Assembly: GCF_000953135.1 (NCBI RefSeq)
Contig: NZ_LN614827.1
Coordinates: 3,670,501-3,734,500, forward strand
Direction of reading: 5' to 3'
From: Legionella fallonii LLAP-10
Lineage (GTDB): Bacteria; Pseudomonadota; Gammaproteobacteria; Legionellales; Legionellaceae
Length of the DNA: 64,000 nucleotides
A program made the position numbers and the translations under genes. Within the stretch, counting starts at the first letter, position 1, and each line of letters begins with the position of its first letter. The notes under the pieces are model-generated. The model saw nothing but the letters and a program-made list of their open reading frames with translations. It had not been told where the DNA came from and did no database searches. This document shows positions 39,021 through 48,711 of this stretch, piece by piece.

Positions 39021-39270
39021 TCCATTACCTCAAATTAGTTTGAATTCAACAAAAAATCATGATGAAACATTTTGCCGTATTAATGCCACGAGGTAAACTT
39101 GTTATAGCCCTAATGCCCCCAGCAGAGTCAGAAGCGTTTCAATTCAGATTATTAGACTTCGTTCCAAACTCGCATTTGAAAAGAAGTCTATTTATTCAAA
39201 TCTTCAGATTTCTGTCTCCATGCCCCATTAGAACCGCTATTCTTAAAATACCGTTAGCCCTCAACGGCTA

Positions 39271-39558
39271 TTATAATCGAAATTCATTCATCGCACGGAT
39301 AGACTCTTCTGCTAACGCTGCATCTTCTTCAGATAGAACCAATGCTGCCGCTGATTGTTCCTCTGAAAAACGAGATTGAGTAATCAATGAATTTACATCA
39401 CTTGCTTCGTCTACTTCTTTTTTCTCTGGCGTTGGATTTTGAATAGAAATAAGTCGCATTAACATATCTTCTTCATCCACAATTTCCTGAGAACGAAAAA
39501 CGCCTTCCTGTTGAGTTCCTAATAGTTCCATTAAACGTGCATATTGAGTATTGGGCAT
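39271..39558 (-). CDS. Small acidic orphan protein
   Basis: 95 residues from the ATG at 39558, which has AGGAGA seven bases upstream; the frame opens 30 bases earlier without a ribosome site. Helical and acidic, no Cys. The last 25 residues read SEEDAALAEESIRAMNEFRL, a Glu-rich tail with a hydrophobic C-terminal residue, like the E-block signal of Dot/Icm substrates. Otherwise unrecognised. Confidence 0.65.
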   Translation of the reverse strand: MPNTQYARLMELLGTQQEGVFRSQEIVDEEDMLMRLISIQNPTPEKKEVDEASDVNSLITQSRFSEEQSAAALVLSEEDAALAEESIRAMNEFRL

Positions 39559-39786
39559 AGAATATCTCCTAAATATAAAAACATGCATTATAATTACTAA
39601 TTATTAACTAACTATTAAGCCGTATAGGTAGAACTACAATAGTCCACTCAAAACTCCCCATCTGAAAAATCACCGACACAGACCCAACTTCACGATGTCT
39701 TCTTCAAGCGAATGTCTCTATAAATTAAACAGGGGATTACTCGCATAGTTCATCTGTTAGCCAATCTATTGTCTAACCGACGCAAG

Positions 39787-41250
39787 CTATGCTTTTTTTG
39801 TAGATTTTATATTTTCTTCAATGCGTTTGAGCATATACGGATAAAATGGATTTGACGAAATGCGAATCAGGGCATCTAAGCTTATGATCAATACATTGCG
39901 TTCCCCTCGCGTGGCAGTTGTTCCTAGTTGAATGCCGTAGTTTTCGTTTGGGTCTGGTTGTAGGCCGTATAGTCCATCAGTTATAGGAAAAGGTAAGGCT
40001 ACATGCGATAAGGAATAGACATCTGAAGGATAGAACAGCTCTAACGGATGAATGCTTTCTTCAAGGCCACCCGCTTCAAGAATATGTTCGGCAACTTTTC
40101 CGCTAGTAACGTTAGCATTAGTAATTGTTGTTGTGCGAAATTGCCGAGGTGGTTTATTGAGATAGCGTGCCAACGCCATTCCTGACGATTTGCGTAATAA
40201 AACGCCAAATTTTGCCGCTCTATTGAGATCAAATAACACCAATTCACTGCCATTAGCCGGTAATTTGGCATAAAAAGCAGAAACGATATCGCGAGTACTG
40301 ACTGTATAATCCATCACAGATTGAAAAGTTAGCACAGGGGGTAGTTGAGCGAGAAGCCCTTTATCGGCGACACGGAGAATTTCTTGTTGCAAAGCCATTG
40401 TTAAACGGTAGGATTGGCGTGCCCCATTCACTGGAAACGAATTGTATTTGAATGGGTTAAATTCAGGGAGCACACTTAACCAAGCTGCTTTGGCAAAGGC
40501 AGGTAATATGGCTGGCAAACCAGCAAATCCGGCAAAGCGGGCAAAACGGGTAATTCCGATCATTGGCGAAATTAATATAATTTTGTTTGGCCGTGCTAGT
40601 TTGTTATTTTCAATGGCATCGAGTGCGTACTTTAATGCGAGCGCACCGCCGTTAGAAAATCCCACAAGGTGCAATGATTGAGTTGGACCTATACGCTTTC
40701 GTGCCTCTCTAACTGCTAATCGCGTGGCAGCGAGCCAATCCTCCCATTCAATATCAGTTAATGCGGCAGGTACGGTGCCATGTGCAGGTAATCTTATCGC
40801 TATGGTGATAAAGCCCTGTTCGCGATAACGTCGAGCAATATGGCGGAGGCTGTATGGAGAATCAGTCAGGCCATGTAAGAACACAACCGCACCAACAGGA
40901 GCTCCTTGTGGTTCTAGCAGATAGGAGCGATTCCAGTCAGGTGAAAAATTATCAGGATAAACGGGACTCCCTGTAAAATAGCGATTAAAAGAAACTCGAT
41001 CTTTCTTTTCTAATTTTTGCGTAACCTCTTGCCGAACCTCATCAAAGATTTTATTTTCCCTCTCAATATATTGCTTCCAATCGAGCTTATCAATTTCCTG
41101 GGCGTGCATTTCCTTGGGAACGTAAGTGTGCCAGAGCTCTAATGGCAGGCCGCGTTGTGAGTCATAAATTCGTACTGCTAGCAGAGTAATTACACTGATG
41201 CAAAAGAGCATTATTATGAATTTTAATAAGTTAAGAACTATGGTTGGCAT
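39787..41250 (-). CDS. Membrane-anchored alpha/beta hydrolase
   Basis: 487 residues. An N-terminal helix (LLKFIIMLFCISVITLLAV) anchors or exports the protein. The hydrolase domain has VVFLHGLTDSPYSLRHIARR (oxyanion loop, about residue 121), and the nucleophile elbow LVGFSNGGALALKYA (about 198). The C-terminal His may be in YSLSHVALPF. It resembles monoglyceride lipase/lysophospholipase-type serine hydrolases. Substrate unknown. Stands alone. Confidence 0.82.
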   Translation of the reverse strand: MPTIVLNLLKFIIMLFCISVITLLAVRIYDSQRGLPLELWHTYVPKEMHAQEIDKLDWKQYIERENKIFDEVRQEVTQKLEKKDRVSFNRYFTGSPVYPDNFSPDWNRSYLLEPQGAPVGAVVFLHGLTDSPYSLRHIARRYREQGFITIAIRLPAHGTVPAALTDIEWEDWLAATRLAVREARKRIGPTQSLHLVGFSNGGALALKYALDAIENNKLARPNKIILISPMIGITRFARFAGFAGLPAILPAFAKAAWLSVLPEFNPFKYNSFPVNGARQSYRLTMALQQEILRVADKGLLAQLPPVLTFQSVMDYTVSTRDIVSAFYAKLPANGSELVLFDLNRAAKFGVLLRKSSGMALARYLNKPPRQFRTTTITNANVTSGKVAEHILEAGGLEESIHPLELFYPSDVYSLSHVALPFPITDGLYGLQPDPNENYGIQLGTTATRGERNVLIISLDALIRISSNPFYPYMLKRIEENIKSTKKA

Positions 41251-41625
41251 TAATTTAATTTTCCTGTATCCCTACTATGTAGAGATACTAACACAATCTT
41301 CCCTTATAAGTATTCCACGGCAGGCTCACTTTGCCTAGGTTATCGGATAGCAACCAAAGTACTATTATAAAATCGCGTACCTGCCCTCTTCTACAGGACG
41401 TTTCTTTATATTGATTGATATCTCTATCCTATGCATATACTAGGCCGAATATAAATAATTATGTGACGTGCACCAAAATTATTGCTAAGGTTGAATGGCT
41501 AATAAACGGAAGGAATAACTCGTAAACTGACATGTTACAAAAGTATTATTACTAACGGGGAAATAGCTACAAAAAACCAGTAGTGCATACATGTAACAAG
41601 AATACGTACACTATAGGAATAATAA
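41251..41625. other. Intergenic gap, nothing recognised
   Basis: 375 bases of AT-rich divergent spacer between the hydrolase and the orphan at 41626. It should hold both promoters. A weak AGGAAT lies before the 41626 start. No repeat or RNA gene seen. Confidence 0.4.
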
Positions 41626-43443
41626 ATGAAAAGGATAACCATACAGAAAGCACTCGAAGAGTATGATAGCAATAAAGGTTATGGCCGAACCCTTCTTAAA
41701 GAAGAGCCTCATATCAAAGAATTGCGCAGTTTTTATGAGGAACTGACGGAAGATAATCTATCCTCTTCCTCATTACTGAAATTAGCCTTAATTTTAATTG
41801 GCAAAAATACACGTACGGATACAACTGAAAGTGGTAAAACGTTCAAAGGACTGGTTAACCGACTAGGAGGGTATGAAGCGCTTGATATCTTAAATGCCGC
41901 GCATCAAATAACTGAAGATAACGTAGCGTTTCTGGAAAAACACCCCACTAAGGCGAAAGCTTTAGCTCCTATCGTAGTCTCTATTTCAAAAAACACAAAA
42001 ATCTCCTTTGTAAAAAAAATATTTTGTGCAATGGAGAAAATGAAAAAACCTCAAGAACTCATTGCTGTTTTTGAAGAGTTGGAGTTAATGTCACGAACAG
42101 AAAACTCTCATTTCTTTATTGATGCGTTATCTCTTCTAAATAAACACAATTTAAATAGTGATGAGGTAATACCCTTATTAAAAGAAACAGAACATATTAT
42201 AATTATTCACAAAATACTGGAAACATTGGCAGAAAGAAATCCATCGCTGATTACCTTACCTAACCTGATTAATATTTTAAAAATAAAAAAAATCCATACC
42301 TTTCATGGGTTGTTTAAAAACCTTCCCCCGGATCAGAAATCGCTGGATAGATTATTTCAAACAAATGATACCTTGGCTCAAAGTTATTGGTGCAAAGACA
42401 TCCTTATAAACTTTAAAGAAGCAGGTTGGGATCCACACCCCTTTTTAGAGACAATTCTTGGTAAGGAAATCAATGGCTTGGAATTAAAAAGAGCGATAAC
42501 AAAATTAATAGAATTGAAATTAAAACCAGAGCGTTTACCCCTAATTTTGCACACTCTTGTTACCCACTCCAATGAAAGTACTATAGTAATGGATGCCGTG
42601 GAAACACTGCACAAAGAAGGCTTAGATGAACATTTTCTTAAACTGACCTTTGAAGTCCCTCAATTTTCCAATAAGGTTGCTACGGCTTTTGTGACACTTC
42701 AAAAAGAGCAGTGTTATAATGCAACCACCCAAGTATATGTTTGTTCAAATCCCGAGTACGCTGCGGACTTAGCTCAATTTTGGGTTCAATTTTCTAAAGT
42801 AGAATGCGTCAATCAAACCCCGCGAGAGACTATGTTGCAACAACCACAATGCGCTGCCTATACCGCCGAGGTGATTGAGTTTCTACGACAACATAAACAT
42901 CATAGTGAAAAGAATATTATTGCTATTTGCAATGCGAAATTAACGAGCAACACGTTACTTAATATGTTAAAAATTATGAATGAAGCAAAAATTCTGGATC
43001 AAACAAGTCTTAATATGCTCTTGCCAAGATTATCTTTCATTAAAACACTGTATAGCGGTATACAGTGTTTGGCCTATGGTGAAAAATTAGATTCATTTAA
43101 TTTTGATACATTAATTTCAGATCCCGTGAATGCTGTTGCCTTAGCAGAAAACTTAGGGGGAAAATCCTACCCTACAGGCAATAACTTCCTTAAAAACCGG
43201 GGAGCTCAGGATTTTATAACCATTCTTAGAAACACCCAAATATTGTGCCAAGGTCATCAAAAAGGGCTTTTTTTCCCGGAAATGTCTGCGAAACAGCAAC
43301 GAGATATTAAGAAAGAGGGACATATTGAAGCACAAAAAGAAATTTTGGTAAAAATTGCTCAACATAGCGGAAACGGAGAGTTAGAGAAGGAAACAGAGCA
43401 CAACATTGCACAGGAGAGTTACTCATCATTTTTTAACACCTAG
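41626..43443 (+). CDS. Large orphan helical protein, possible effector
   Basis: 605 residues, no recognised family, no signal peptide or membrane helix. Nearly all predicted helix with regular Leu spacing and short Pro/Asn loops, suggesting a HEAT-like or other superhelical repeat scaffold. The C-terminus is GELEKETEHNIAQESYSSFF, a Glu-rich block followed by hydrophobic residues, as in Dot/Icm substrates. Codon use is AT-rich like its neighbours. Monocistronic. Confidence 0.75.
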   Translation: MKRITIQKALEEYDSNKGYGRTLLKEEPHIKELRSFYEELTEDNLSSSSLLKLALILIGKNTRTDTTESGKTFKGLVNRLGGYEALDILNAAHQITEDNVAFLEKHPTKAKALAPIVVSISKNTKISFVKKIFCAMEKMKKPQELIAVFEELELMSRTENSHFFIDALSLLNKHNLNSDEVIPLLKETEHIIIIHKILETLAERNPSLITLPNLINILKIKKIHTFHGLFKNLPPDQKSLDRLFQTNDTLAQSYWCKDILINFKEAGWDPHPFLETILGKEINGLELKRAITKLIELKLKPERLPLILHTLVTHSNESTIVMDAVETLHKEGLDEHFLKLTFEVPQFSNKVATAFVTLQKEQCYNATTQVYVCSNPEYAADLAQFWVQFSKVECVNQTPRETMLQQPQCAAYTAEVIEFLRQHKHHSEKNIIAICNAKLTSNTLLNMLKIMNEAKILDQTSLNMLLPRLSFIKTLYSGIQCLAYGEKLDSFNFDTLISDPVNAVALAENLGGKSYPTGNNFLKNRGAQDFITILRNTQILCQGHQKGLFFPEMSAKQQRDIKKEGHIEAQKEILVKIAQHSGNGELEKETEHNIAQESYSSFFNT

Positions 43444-43451
43444 CTTGCCAG

Positions 43452-43545
43452 TTTTCTTCTGAAACTCGCCGAAGGGGATGTGGCGTGCAAGGAGAAACGA
43501 TGTGCTGAACTGGAGCACCGTATTGACGGAACAATTTCACTTCAC
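43452..43545. repeat. Diverged copy of the AAACTCGC repeat family
   Basis: The stretch shares GAAACTCGC, GGGGATG, GCA, ATG-GC, GGAGCACCG, GACG and CAATTT in the same order with the complement of the 57961-58098 element. It is a half copy without the second terminal arm. It lies between the convergent 41626 gene and epmA. The open frame over this area (43478-43666) is not a gene. Confidence 0.5.
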
Positions 43546-43550
43546 TTTCG

Positions 43551-43607
43551 AATTGCCGACAAAAGTCGGCATCCATAAAATAGGAATGCCGGCTTTCGCC
43601 GGCAATT
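43551..43607. repeat. Palindromic element, GCCGGCAT type
   Basis: AATTGCCGACAAAAGTCGGC begins an arm of about 24 bases whose complement (ATGCCGGCTTTCGCCGGC then AATT) ends at 43607, with a few mismatches. Each arm is itself a small hairpin. The core matches the element at 12628-12678. Likely terminator for the two convergent genes. Confidence 0.7.
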
Positions 43608-43662
43608 CGTCTACCAATAGATCTCGTTTCAAACGCGATGGGGAGGGGACAGCGTGCAGGCT

Positions 43663-44619
43663 CTAAGCTCGAGAAAAATCAAAAGAGAGTATATGAGAAA
43701 TGCTAGGTTGCTTTAATGCCAAGGCCAATAGGCGATCCACTCCCAAAGCAACGCCACTGCATGATGGCAATCCATGTTCTAACGCCTGTAAAAGAAACTC
43801 ATCTGCGGCGACAGAAGGCAATCCTTTTTCTTCTCTAATTTGTTGATCCTGAAAAAAACGTCGGGCTTGTGCCTCTTTTTCCGTTAGCTCATGAAACCCA
43901 TTAGCCAACTCTACCCCTTGAAAATAAACTTCAAAACGTTCGGCTACAGTTCCATTTAGCTTGGCCAGTGCCGCTTGTGATGGAGGAAAATTATATACCG
44001 CTACAGGAGCACTCTCTTTACCCAGAAAGGGCTCAACTACGTGGCTCATTAACAAAAACAAATATTGATCTTTATCTTGTTCGTCCGGAGATAAGACATT
44101 ATCTAAATGATAATACTGCACTACTCGTTTTAATTGCTCTCTTGATGCAGTAAAAGGATCGAGATCGCAGGATTGCAGAAAGACCTCTTGATAGGTTTTT
44201 CTCATCATAGGGGCTGAATGGATTAACGTTTGCAAAAAAAGATCAACCTCATCCATCAATGTGTGGTGATCAACAGATAATTGATACCACTCCAACAAAG
44301 TAAACTCTGGGTTATGCCATCGCCCTAGCTCATCATCACGAAAAACCCGTGCTAGCTGAAAAATAGGGCCAGAACCCGCTGCTAACAAACGCTTCATATG
44401 ATATTCAGGAGAGGTTTGCAAACAATAAGCTTCATTTCTGAAAAAAGCCTTAATGTTACTTAAATAGACATCCGTTACCCCATACCGTGCCATAATAGGA
44501 GTTTCTACTTCCAAATAAAGACGTTGGGTAAAAAACTGACGAATTGCTGCCAAAAATTGCGCACGTTGACGTAATAATTCTATAGATGCTGAAGGCTGCC
44601 AAGATAACTCACCGCCCAT
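43663..44619 (-). CDS. epmA: Elongation factor P beta-lysine ligase EpmA
   Basis: 318 residues, the size of GenX/PoxA/EpmA rather than a full lysyl-tRNA synthetase: only the class II catalytic core is present. Motif 2 is IFQLARVFRDDELGRWHNPEF and motif 3 is GVALGVDRLLAL. It attaches (R)-beta-lysine to EF-P, which relieves ribosome stalling at polyproline. Its ATG overlaps the sufT stop by one base (TAATG), so it is the last gene of the suf operon, an unusual placement. Confidence 0.92.
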   Translation of the reverse strand: MGGELSWQPSASIELLRQRAQFLAAIRQFFTQRLYLEVETPIMARYGVTDVYLSNIKAFFRNEAYCLQTSPEYHMKRLLAAGSGPIFQLARVFRDDELGRWHNPEFTLLEWYQLSVDHHTLMDEVDLFLQTLIHSAPMMRKTYQEVFLQSCDLDPFTASREQLKRVVQYYHLDNVLSPDEQDKDQYLFLLMSHVVEPFLGKESAPVAVYNFPPSQAALAKLNGTVAERFEVYFQGVELANGFHELTEKEAQARRFFQDQQIREEKGLPSVAADEFLLQALEHGLPSCSGVALGVDRLLALALKQPSISHILSFDFSRA

Positions 44620-44990
44620 TAGAAAAGTCCCAATTCAAGTCGTGCTGCCTCAGTCATCCGATCCTGAGACCATGGAGGCTCCCACACCAATTCCACAGTA
44701 CAATCACTAACACCTTCAACTTGATTTACAGATTGCTCTACAGTCCCAGGAAAAGTTTGCGCAACTGGACAACCAGGTGTCGTTAGGGTCATTTGGATAA
44801 GCACATGTCGTTCGTCATCAATAGTCACATTATAAATTAAACCTAAATCGTAAATATTGACGGGAATCTCAGGGTCAAAAACACCTTTAAGCGCATCAAT
44901 GACCGCATCATTTAATTGCTCTTTAGTACGCACTAATGGTGCTGTATCTTGTACTTGTTCCTTATCCTGTTTTTTCTTAAAGCCAAACAT
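44619..44990 (-). CDS. sufT: Fe-S assembly factor SufT (MIP18/DUF59)
   Basis: 123 residues: a charged Lys/Gln leader, then the MIP18 domain with DPEIPVNIYDLGLIYNV and MTLTTPGCPVAQTFPG, the latter with the conserved Cys. It aids maturation of Fe-S proteins. Six bases after sufU and overlapping epmA. Confidence 0.9.
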   Translation of the reverse strand: MFGFKKKQDKEQVQDTAPLVRTKEQLNDAVIDALKGVFDPEIPVNIYDLGLIYNVTIDDERHVLIQMTLTTPGCPVAQTFPGTVEQSVNQVEGVSDCTVELVWEPPWSQDRMTEAARLELGLF

Positions 44991-44996
44991 TGAAGG

Positions 44997-45446
44997 TTAC
45001 TCCGTTTTTACTACAGCAATATCTTTATTTAATGCCGCTTCCAAAGTATGCCATGCTAAAGTGGCGCATTTGACTCGAGCCGGGAATGCTTTAACTCCAG
45101 CAAGAACAGTCAATCTATCCATAGCGCCTAGTTGAATTTCACTATCCACAGTCAACATATGATGAACTCGGTGAAACAATTCATGGGCTTCGCCTACTGT
45201 TTTACCTTTTAAGGCATCAGTCATCAAAGAGGCCGATGCTTGCGAAATGGCACAACCACATCCAACAAAACTTAAATCAGCAATCAAACCATTTTCTATC
45301 TTGGCATAAACAGTTAATTTATCACCACAAAGGGGATTGAAACCATTAGCTTGGGTTGTCGCATCATCCATAGCATGATGATTTCGGGGATTACGATTGT
45401 GATCAATAATGATTTCCTGATAAAGCTCTCGCAACTCTGCACTCAT
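44997..45446 (-). CDS. sufU: Fe-S scaffold/sulfur acceptor SufU
   Basis: 149 residues, IscU-like fold. The three Cys of the family are in NPLCGDKL, VGCGCAIS and ARVKCATLAW; the insert before the third is typical of SufU. It accepts sulfur from SufS. Four-base overlap with sufS. Confidence 0.92.
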   Translation of the reverse strand: MSAELRELYQEIIIDHNRNPRNHHAMDDATTQANGFNPLCGDKLTVYAKIENGLIADLSFVGCGCAISQASASLMTDALKGKTVGEAHELFHRVHHMLTVDSEIQLGAMDRLTVLAGVKAFPARVKCATLAWHTLEAALNKDIAVVKTE

Positions 45447-46687
45447 GCGAATACCTCTTTAGCTCGTTTCAATGCGATGATGCACTGATCCACTTCTTCT
45501 CTAGTATTATAAAAAGACAATGAAATTCGAGAAGTAGCAGAAACCTCAAAAAAGTCCATCAATGGCATAGTACAGTGATGTCCACTGCGTATAGCTATGC
45601 CTTCACTATCCAGAATAGTACCTATATCATGAGCATGAATTTTGCCATGAATAAAAGAAATAACAGGTACCTTTTGTTTTGCTGTTCCTATGATATTAAA
45701 ACCTTTAATCGTCTCAACTGCAGCGGTAGCGTAGTGAAGCAATTGTGCCTCATAGGCAGCAATAGCTTCTATATCTAAAGAACCTAAGAAATCTATGGCG
45801 GCTCCTAGGCCAATAGCACCAGCGATATTAGGAGTACCTGCTTCATATTTTTGTGGAAGAGGAGCATATTCAGTAGCCTCAAAAGTGACATAATTAATCA
45901 TCTCACCACCACCTTGATAAGGCGACATACCATTCAAAAGCTCTTCTCTGCCCCACAAAACACCGATACCAGTAGGACCATACATCTTATGCCCTGAAAA
46001 TGCATAAAAATCGCAATCCAAATCTTGTACGTCTACAGGCAAGTGTGCTACTGCTTGCGCCCCATCAAGCAATACTTTTGCACCATATTGATGTGCCATC
46101 TCTATCATTTCTTTTACGGGATTGATTGTACCCAGGGCATTAGAAACATGATTAATAGCGACAAATTTGGTGTTTTTATTTAATTTTTTAGCAAACTCAT
46201 CCAATAATATTTCACCAGTCAACGAAATAGGAGCGACTTCTAACTTAGCTCCTGTTTTTTTACAAACCATCTGCCAGGGAACAATATTGGAATGATGTTC
46301 CATGTGGGTAATCAAAATTTCTTCGCCAGGTAAGATCTTAGGTGCTACGAAACTTTGAGCGACTAAATTAATGGCTTCGGTAGTGCCACGAACAAAGATA
46401 CACTCTCGCGTGGTATGAGCATTAATAAAACGCTTCACTTTAGCTCGAGCCTCTTCATAATGCTCTGTAGCCCTAACACTTAGGGCATGAACACCTCGAT
46501 GAACGTTCGCATTATCATGTTCATAATAATTGGCTATCGCTTGAATTACTGACTTTGGCTTTTGCGTCGTCGCAGCATTGTCAAAATAAATCAAATCATA
46601 ATCATTCACTTTTTGGTTTAAGACCGGAAATTGATTACGAATCTCCTTAATCTGGAGTGATGAAAGTGTTGAAATAGATGTACTCAT
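45443..46687 (-). CDS. sufS: Cysteine desulfurase SufS
   Basis: 414 residues from the ATG at 46687; the open frame reaches into sufD, but the family starts near here. The PLP Lys is in AFSGHKMYGPTG and the reactive Cys in RSGHHCTMPLMDFF. It is a group II desulfurase that releases sulfur from cysteine for SufU and the SufBCD scaffold. Five bases after sufD. Confidence 0.95.
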   Translation of the reverse strand: MSTSISTLSSLQIKEIRNQFPVLNQKVNDYDLIYFDNAATTQKPKSVIQAIANYYEHDNANVHRGVHALSVRATEHYEEARAKVKRFINAHTTRECIFVRGTTEAINLVAQSFVAPKILPGEEILITHMEHHSNIVPWQMVCKKTGAKLEVAPISLTGEILLDEFAKKLNKNTKFVAINHVSNALGTINPVKEMIEMAHQYGAKVLLDGAQAVAHLPVDVQDLDCDFYAFSGHKMYGPTGIGVLWGREELLNGMSPYQGGGEMINYVTFEATEYAPLPQKYEAGTPNIAGAIGLGAAIDFLGSLDIEAIAAYEAQLLHYATAAVETIKGFNIIGTAKQKVPVISFIHGKIHAHDIGTILDSEGIAIRSGHHCTMPLMDFFEVSATSRISLSFYNTREEVDQCIIALKRAKEVFA

Positions 46688-46692
46688 TTTGC

Positions 46693-47961
46693 TCACCCCA
46701 ACTGTTGAGTTAATAACTTGCCCATCCAATCAGCTAAATTACGATGAGGAATAAGCTGTAAATTATTCTGAGCAAAAGCATGAATTAAAAATTGTGAGGC
46801 CTCTAACCGACCAATTCCCCGGGTTGCTAAATAAAATAAAGCCTCTTCATCCAATTGCCCAACCGTTGCTCCATGAGAACACACCACATCATCAGCAAAA
46901 ATTTCTAATTGCGGTTTGGTATCAATTTCAGCATGGGCAGAAAGCAATAAATTTTTATTTTGTTGTTTTGCGTCGGTATGTTGCGCATCTTTAGCAACAA
47001 TCACCTTGCCATTAAATACGGCTCGAGAATGACCTGTTAAAATACCTTTGTAATCCTGTTCACTAAAACAATTAGGTACCAAATGATTCACCGTTGTGTG
47101 ATGATCGACATGTTGTCCTTCTGCTGGAGCATAAATTCCATTCATCAAACATCGTGCATATTCTTCTTGCAAATACATACTGATATCACTACGTACCAGT
47201 TTACCCCCCAGACTTAATGAATGACTGAACAATTGACTGTGAGCTGATTGTTTCACAGCGATATGCCCAAGGTGATAAGCTGCTTTACTCTCTCTTTGGA
47301 TTTTATAATGCGTCAATTGTGCGCCAGCACCCAGATATATTTCTGTCACTGTATTGGTTAAGTAACAACTATCCTCGTCACCACAATATTCTTCAATAAA
47401 AGTGGCCTGACTCTGAGCTTCTGCAATAATTAAATGACGTAAATGAATAGCCTGATTAGCTTGATCCTGCACGTGAGTAAGGGCAATAGGTTCTTCTATG
47501 CACACTCCTTGGGGGATATACACAAACAAACCACATTGGAGCATCGCCGTATTTAAAAAGTGAAATCCATGCTCTTGCTGTAAAATCGTTGCTAAATGAG
47601 GCTTAATTAAATCAGCATGCTGCTCTAAAGCGGCAGATAAAGGAAGAAGCACAACGCCCTTGGGTAAATGCTTCACTAACTCTTGCTCGCCCGAAAGGTG
47701 TCCATTATGCATTAATAAAGAGTATTTGACTGGTAAATCAGAATGCAGTGGAGTACCTGAGCTTTTCTCCTCCAATGGAGAGGTAAAAGATCGTTTTAGC
47801 AGCGCATCAACATTGGTATATTTCCACTCTTCATTATGTCGTGTTGGAAAACCATGACTATTTAAGTCAGCTGACGCTTTAGATTGTAATTGAGCCAGCC
47901 AAGGGTAGGTTGATCTTCCCCGTTGCGCTTGCTCTTGATAAAACTCTAAAATCTCGTTCAT
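46693..47961 (-). CDS. sufD: Fe-S scaffold protein SufD
   Basis: 422 residues, beta-helix SufB/SufD family. Marks include QHVDHHTTVNHLVPNC and the C-terminal DDVVCSHGATVGQLDEEALF. It pairs with SufB on the SufC dimer. It overlaps sufC by four bases. Confidence 0.94.
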   Translation of the reverse strand: MNEILEFYQEQAQRGRSTYPWLAQLQSKASADLNSHGFPTRHNEEWKYTNVDALLKRSFTSPLEEKSSGTPLHSDLPVKYSLLMHNGHLSGEQELVKHLPKGVVLLPLSAALEQHADLIKPHLATILQQEHGFHFLNTAMLQCGLFVYIPQGVCIEEPIALTHVQDQANQAIHLRHLIIAEAQSQATFIEEYCGDEDSCYLTNTVTEIYLGAGAQLTHYKIQRESKAAYHLGHIAVKQSAHSQLFSHSLSLGGKLVRSDISMYLQEEYARCLMNGIYAPAEGQHVDHHTTVNHLVPNCFSEQDYKGILTGHSRAVFNGKVIVAKDAQHTDAKQQNKNLLLSAHAEIDTKPQLEIFADDVVCSHGATVGQLDEEALFYLATRGIGRLEASQFLIHAFAQNNLQLIPHRNLADWMGKLLTQQLG

Positions 47962-48710
47962 TGCTGCTCCACTTCCTCAAGCCAGCTGTACCCTTTTTTC
48001 TCTAACTCCAGCGCCAATGATTTATCACCTGACATGATGATACGACCATTCACCAGAACATGGATGAAATCCGGCTCAATATAATCAAGTAATCGTTGAT
48101 AATGAGTTACCAAAATAATCGCACGCTCTGGCGAACGCATGGCATTCACTCCATGAGAAATAATCCGCAAAGCGTCTATATCTAAGCCTGAATCAGTTTC
48201 ATCTAAAATAGCTAATTTAGGATCTAAAGCAGCCATTTGTAAAATTTCATTGCGTTTTTTCTCGCCACCAGAAAAACCTTCGTTGATACTGCGATATAAA
48301 AAAGTTTCATCCATATCTAACAACTGACATTTTTCACGTATAAAGCTTAAAAACTCTATGGCATCAAGAGTATTTTTCCCCTGGCCTTTTCGTACCGCAT
48401 TAACCGAGGCTTTAAGAAAATTAATATTAGTTACTCCAGGAATTTCCACTGGGTACTGAAAGGACATAAAGACACCAGCCTGAGCTCTCTCTTCGGGAGC
48501 CAAAGCCAATAAATCCTGATCCAAGTAACTGACTTGTCCTGCAGTCACTGTATAAGAAGGATGTCCAGCCAGTACTTTAGATAAAGTACTTTTCCCAGAG
48601 CCATTAGGCCCCATAATGGCATGCACTTCACCTGCTTTCACATGAAGGTTAATACCTTTTAAAATGGACTGTTCATTAATTGAAACATTTAACTCATTAA
48701 TTTTTAACAT
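47958..48710 (-). CDS. sufC: Fe-S assembly ATPase SufC
   Basis: 250 residues, ABC ATPase: Walker A GPNGSGKST, signature FSGGEKKRNEILQM, Walker B LAILDETDSGLD. It drives shape change of the SufBD scaffold. One base separates it from sufB. Confidence 0.97.
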   Translation of the reverse strand: MLKINELNVSINEQSILKGINLHVKAGEVHAIMGPNGSGKSTLSKVLAGHPSYTVTAGQVSYLDQDLLALAPEERAQAGVFMSFQYPVEIPGVTNINFLKASVNAVRKGQGKNTLDAIEFLSFIREKCQLLDMDETFLYRSINEGFSGGEKKRNEILQMAALDPKLAILDETDSGLDIDALRIISHGVNAMRSPERAIILVTHYQRLLDYIEPDFIHVLVNGRIIMSGDKSLALELEKKGYSWLEEVEQQ

Positions 48711-48711
48711 A

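Noticed and set aside
39059-39379. A 106-codon + strand frame
   Set aside because: It overlaps the better supported minus-strand gene 39271-39558 and has no family or ribosome-site support.
43478-43666. A 62-codon frame reading VGIHKIGMPAFAG
   Set aside because: This wording is the usual mistranslation of the GCCGGCAT palindromic repeat.
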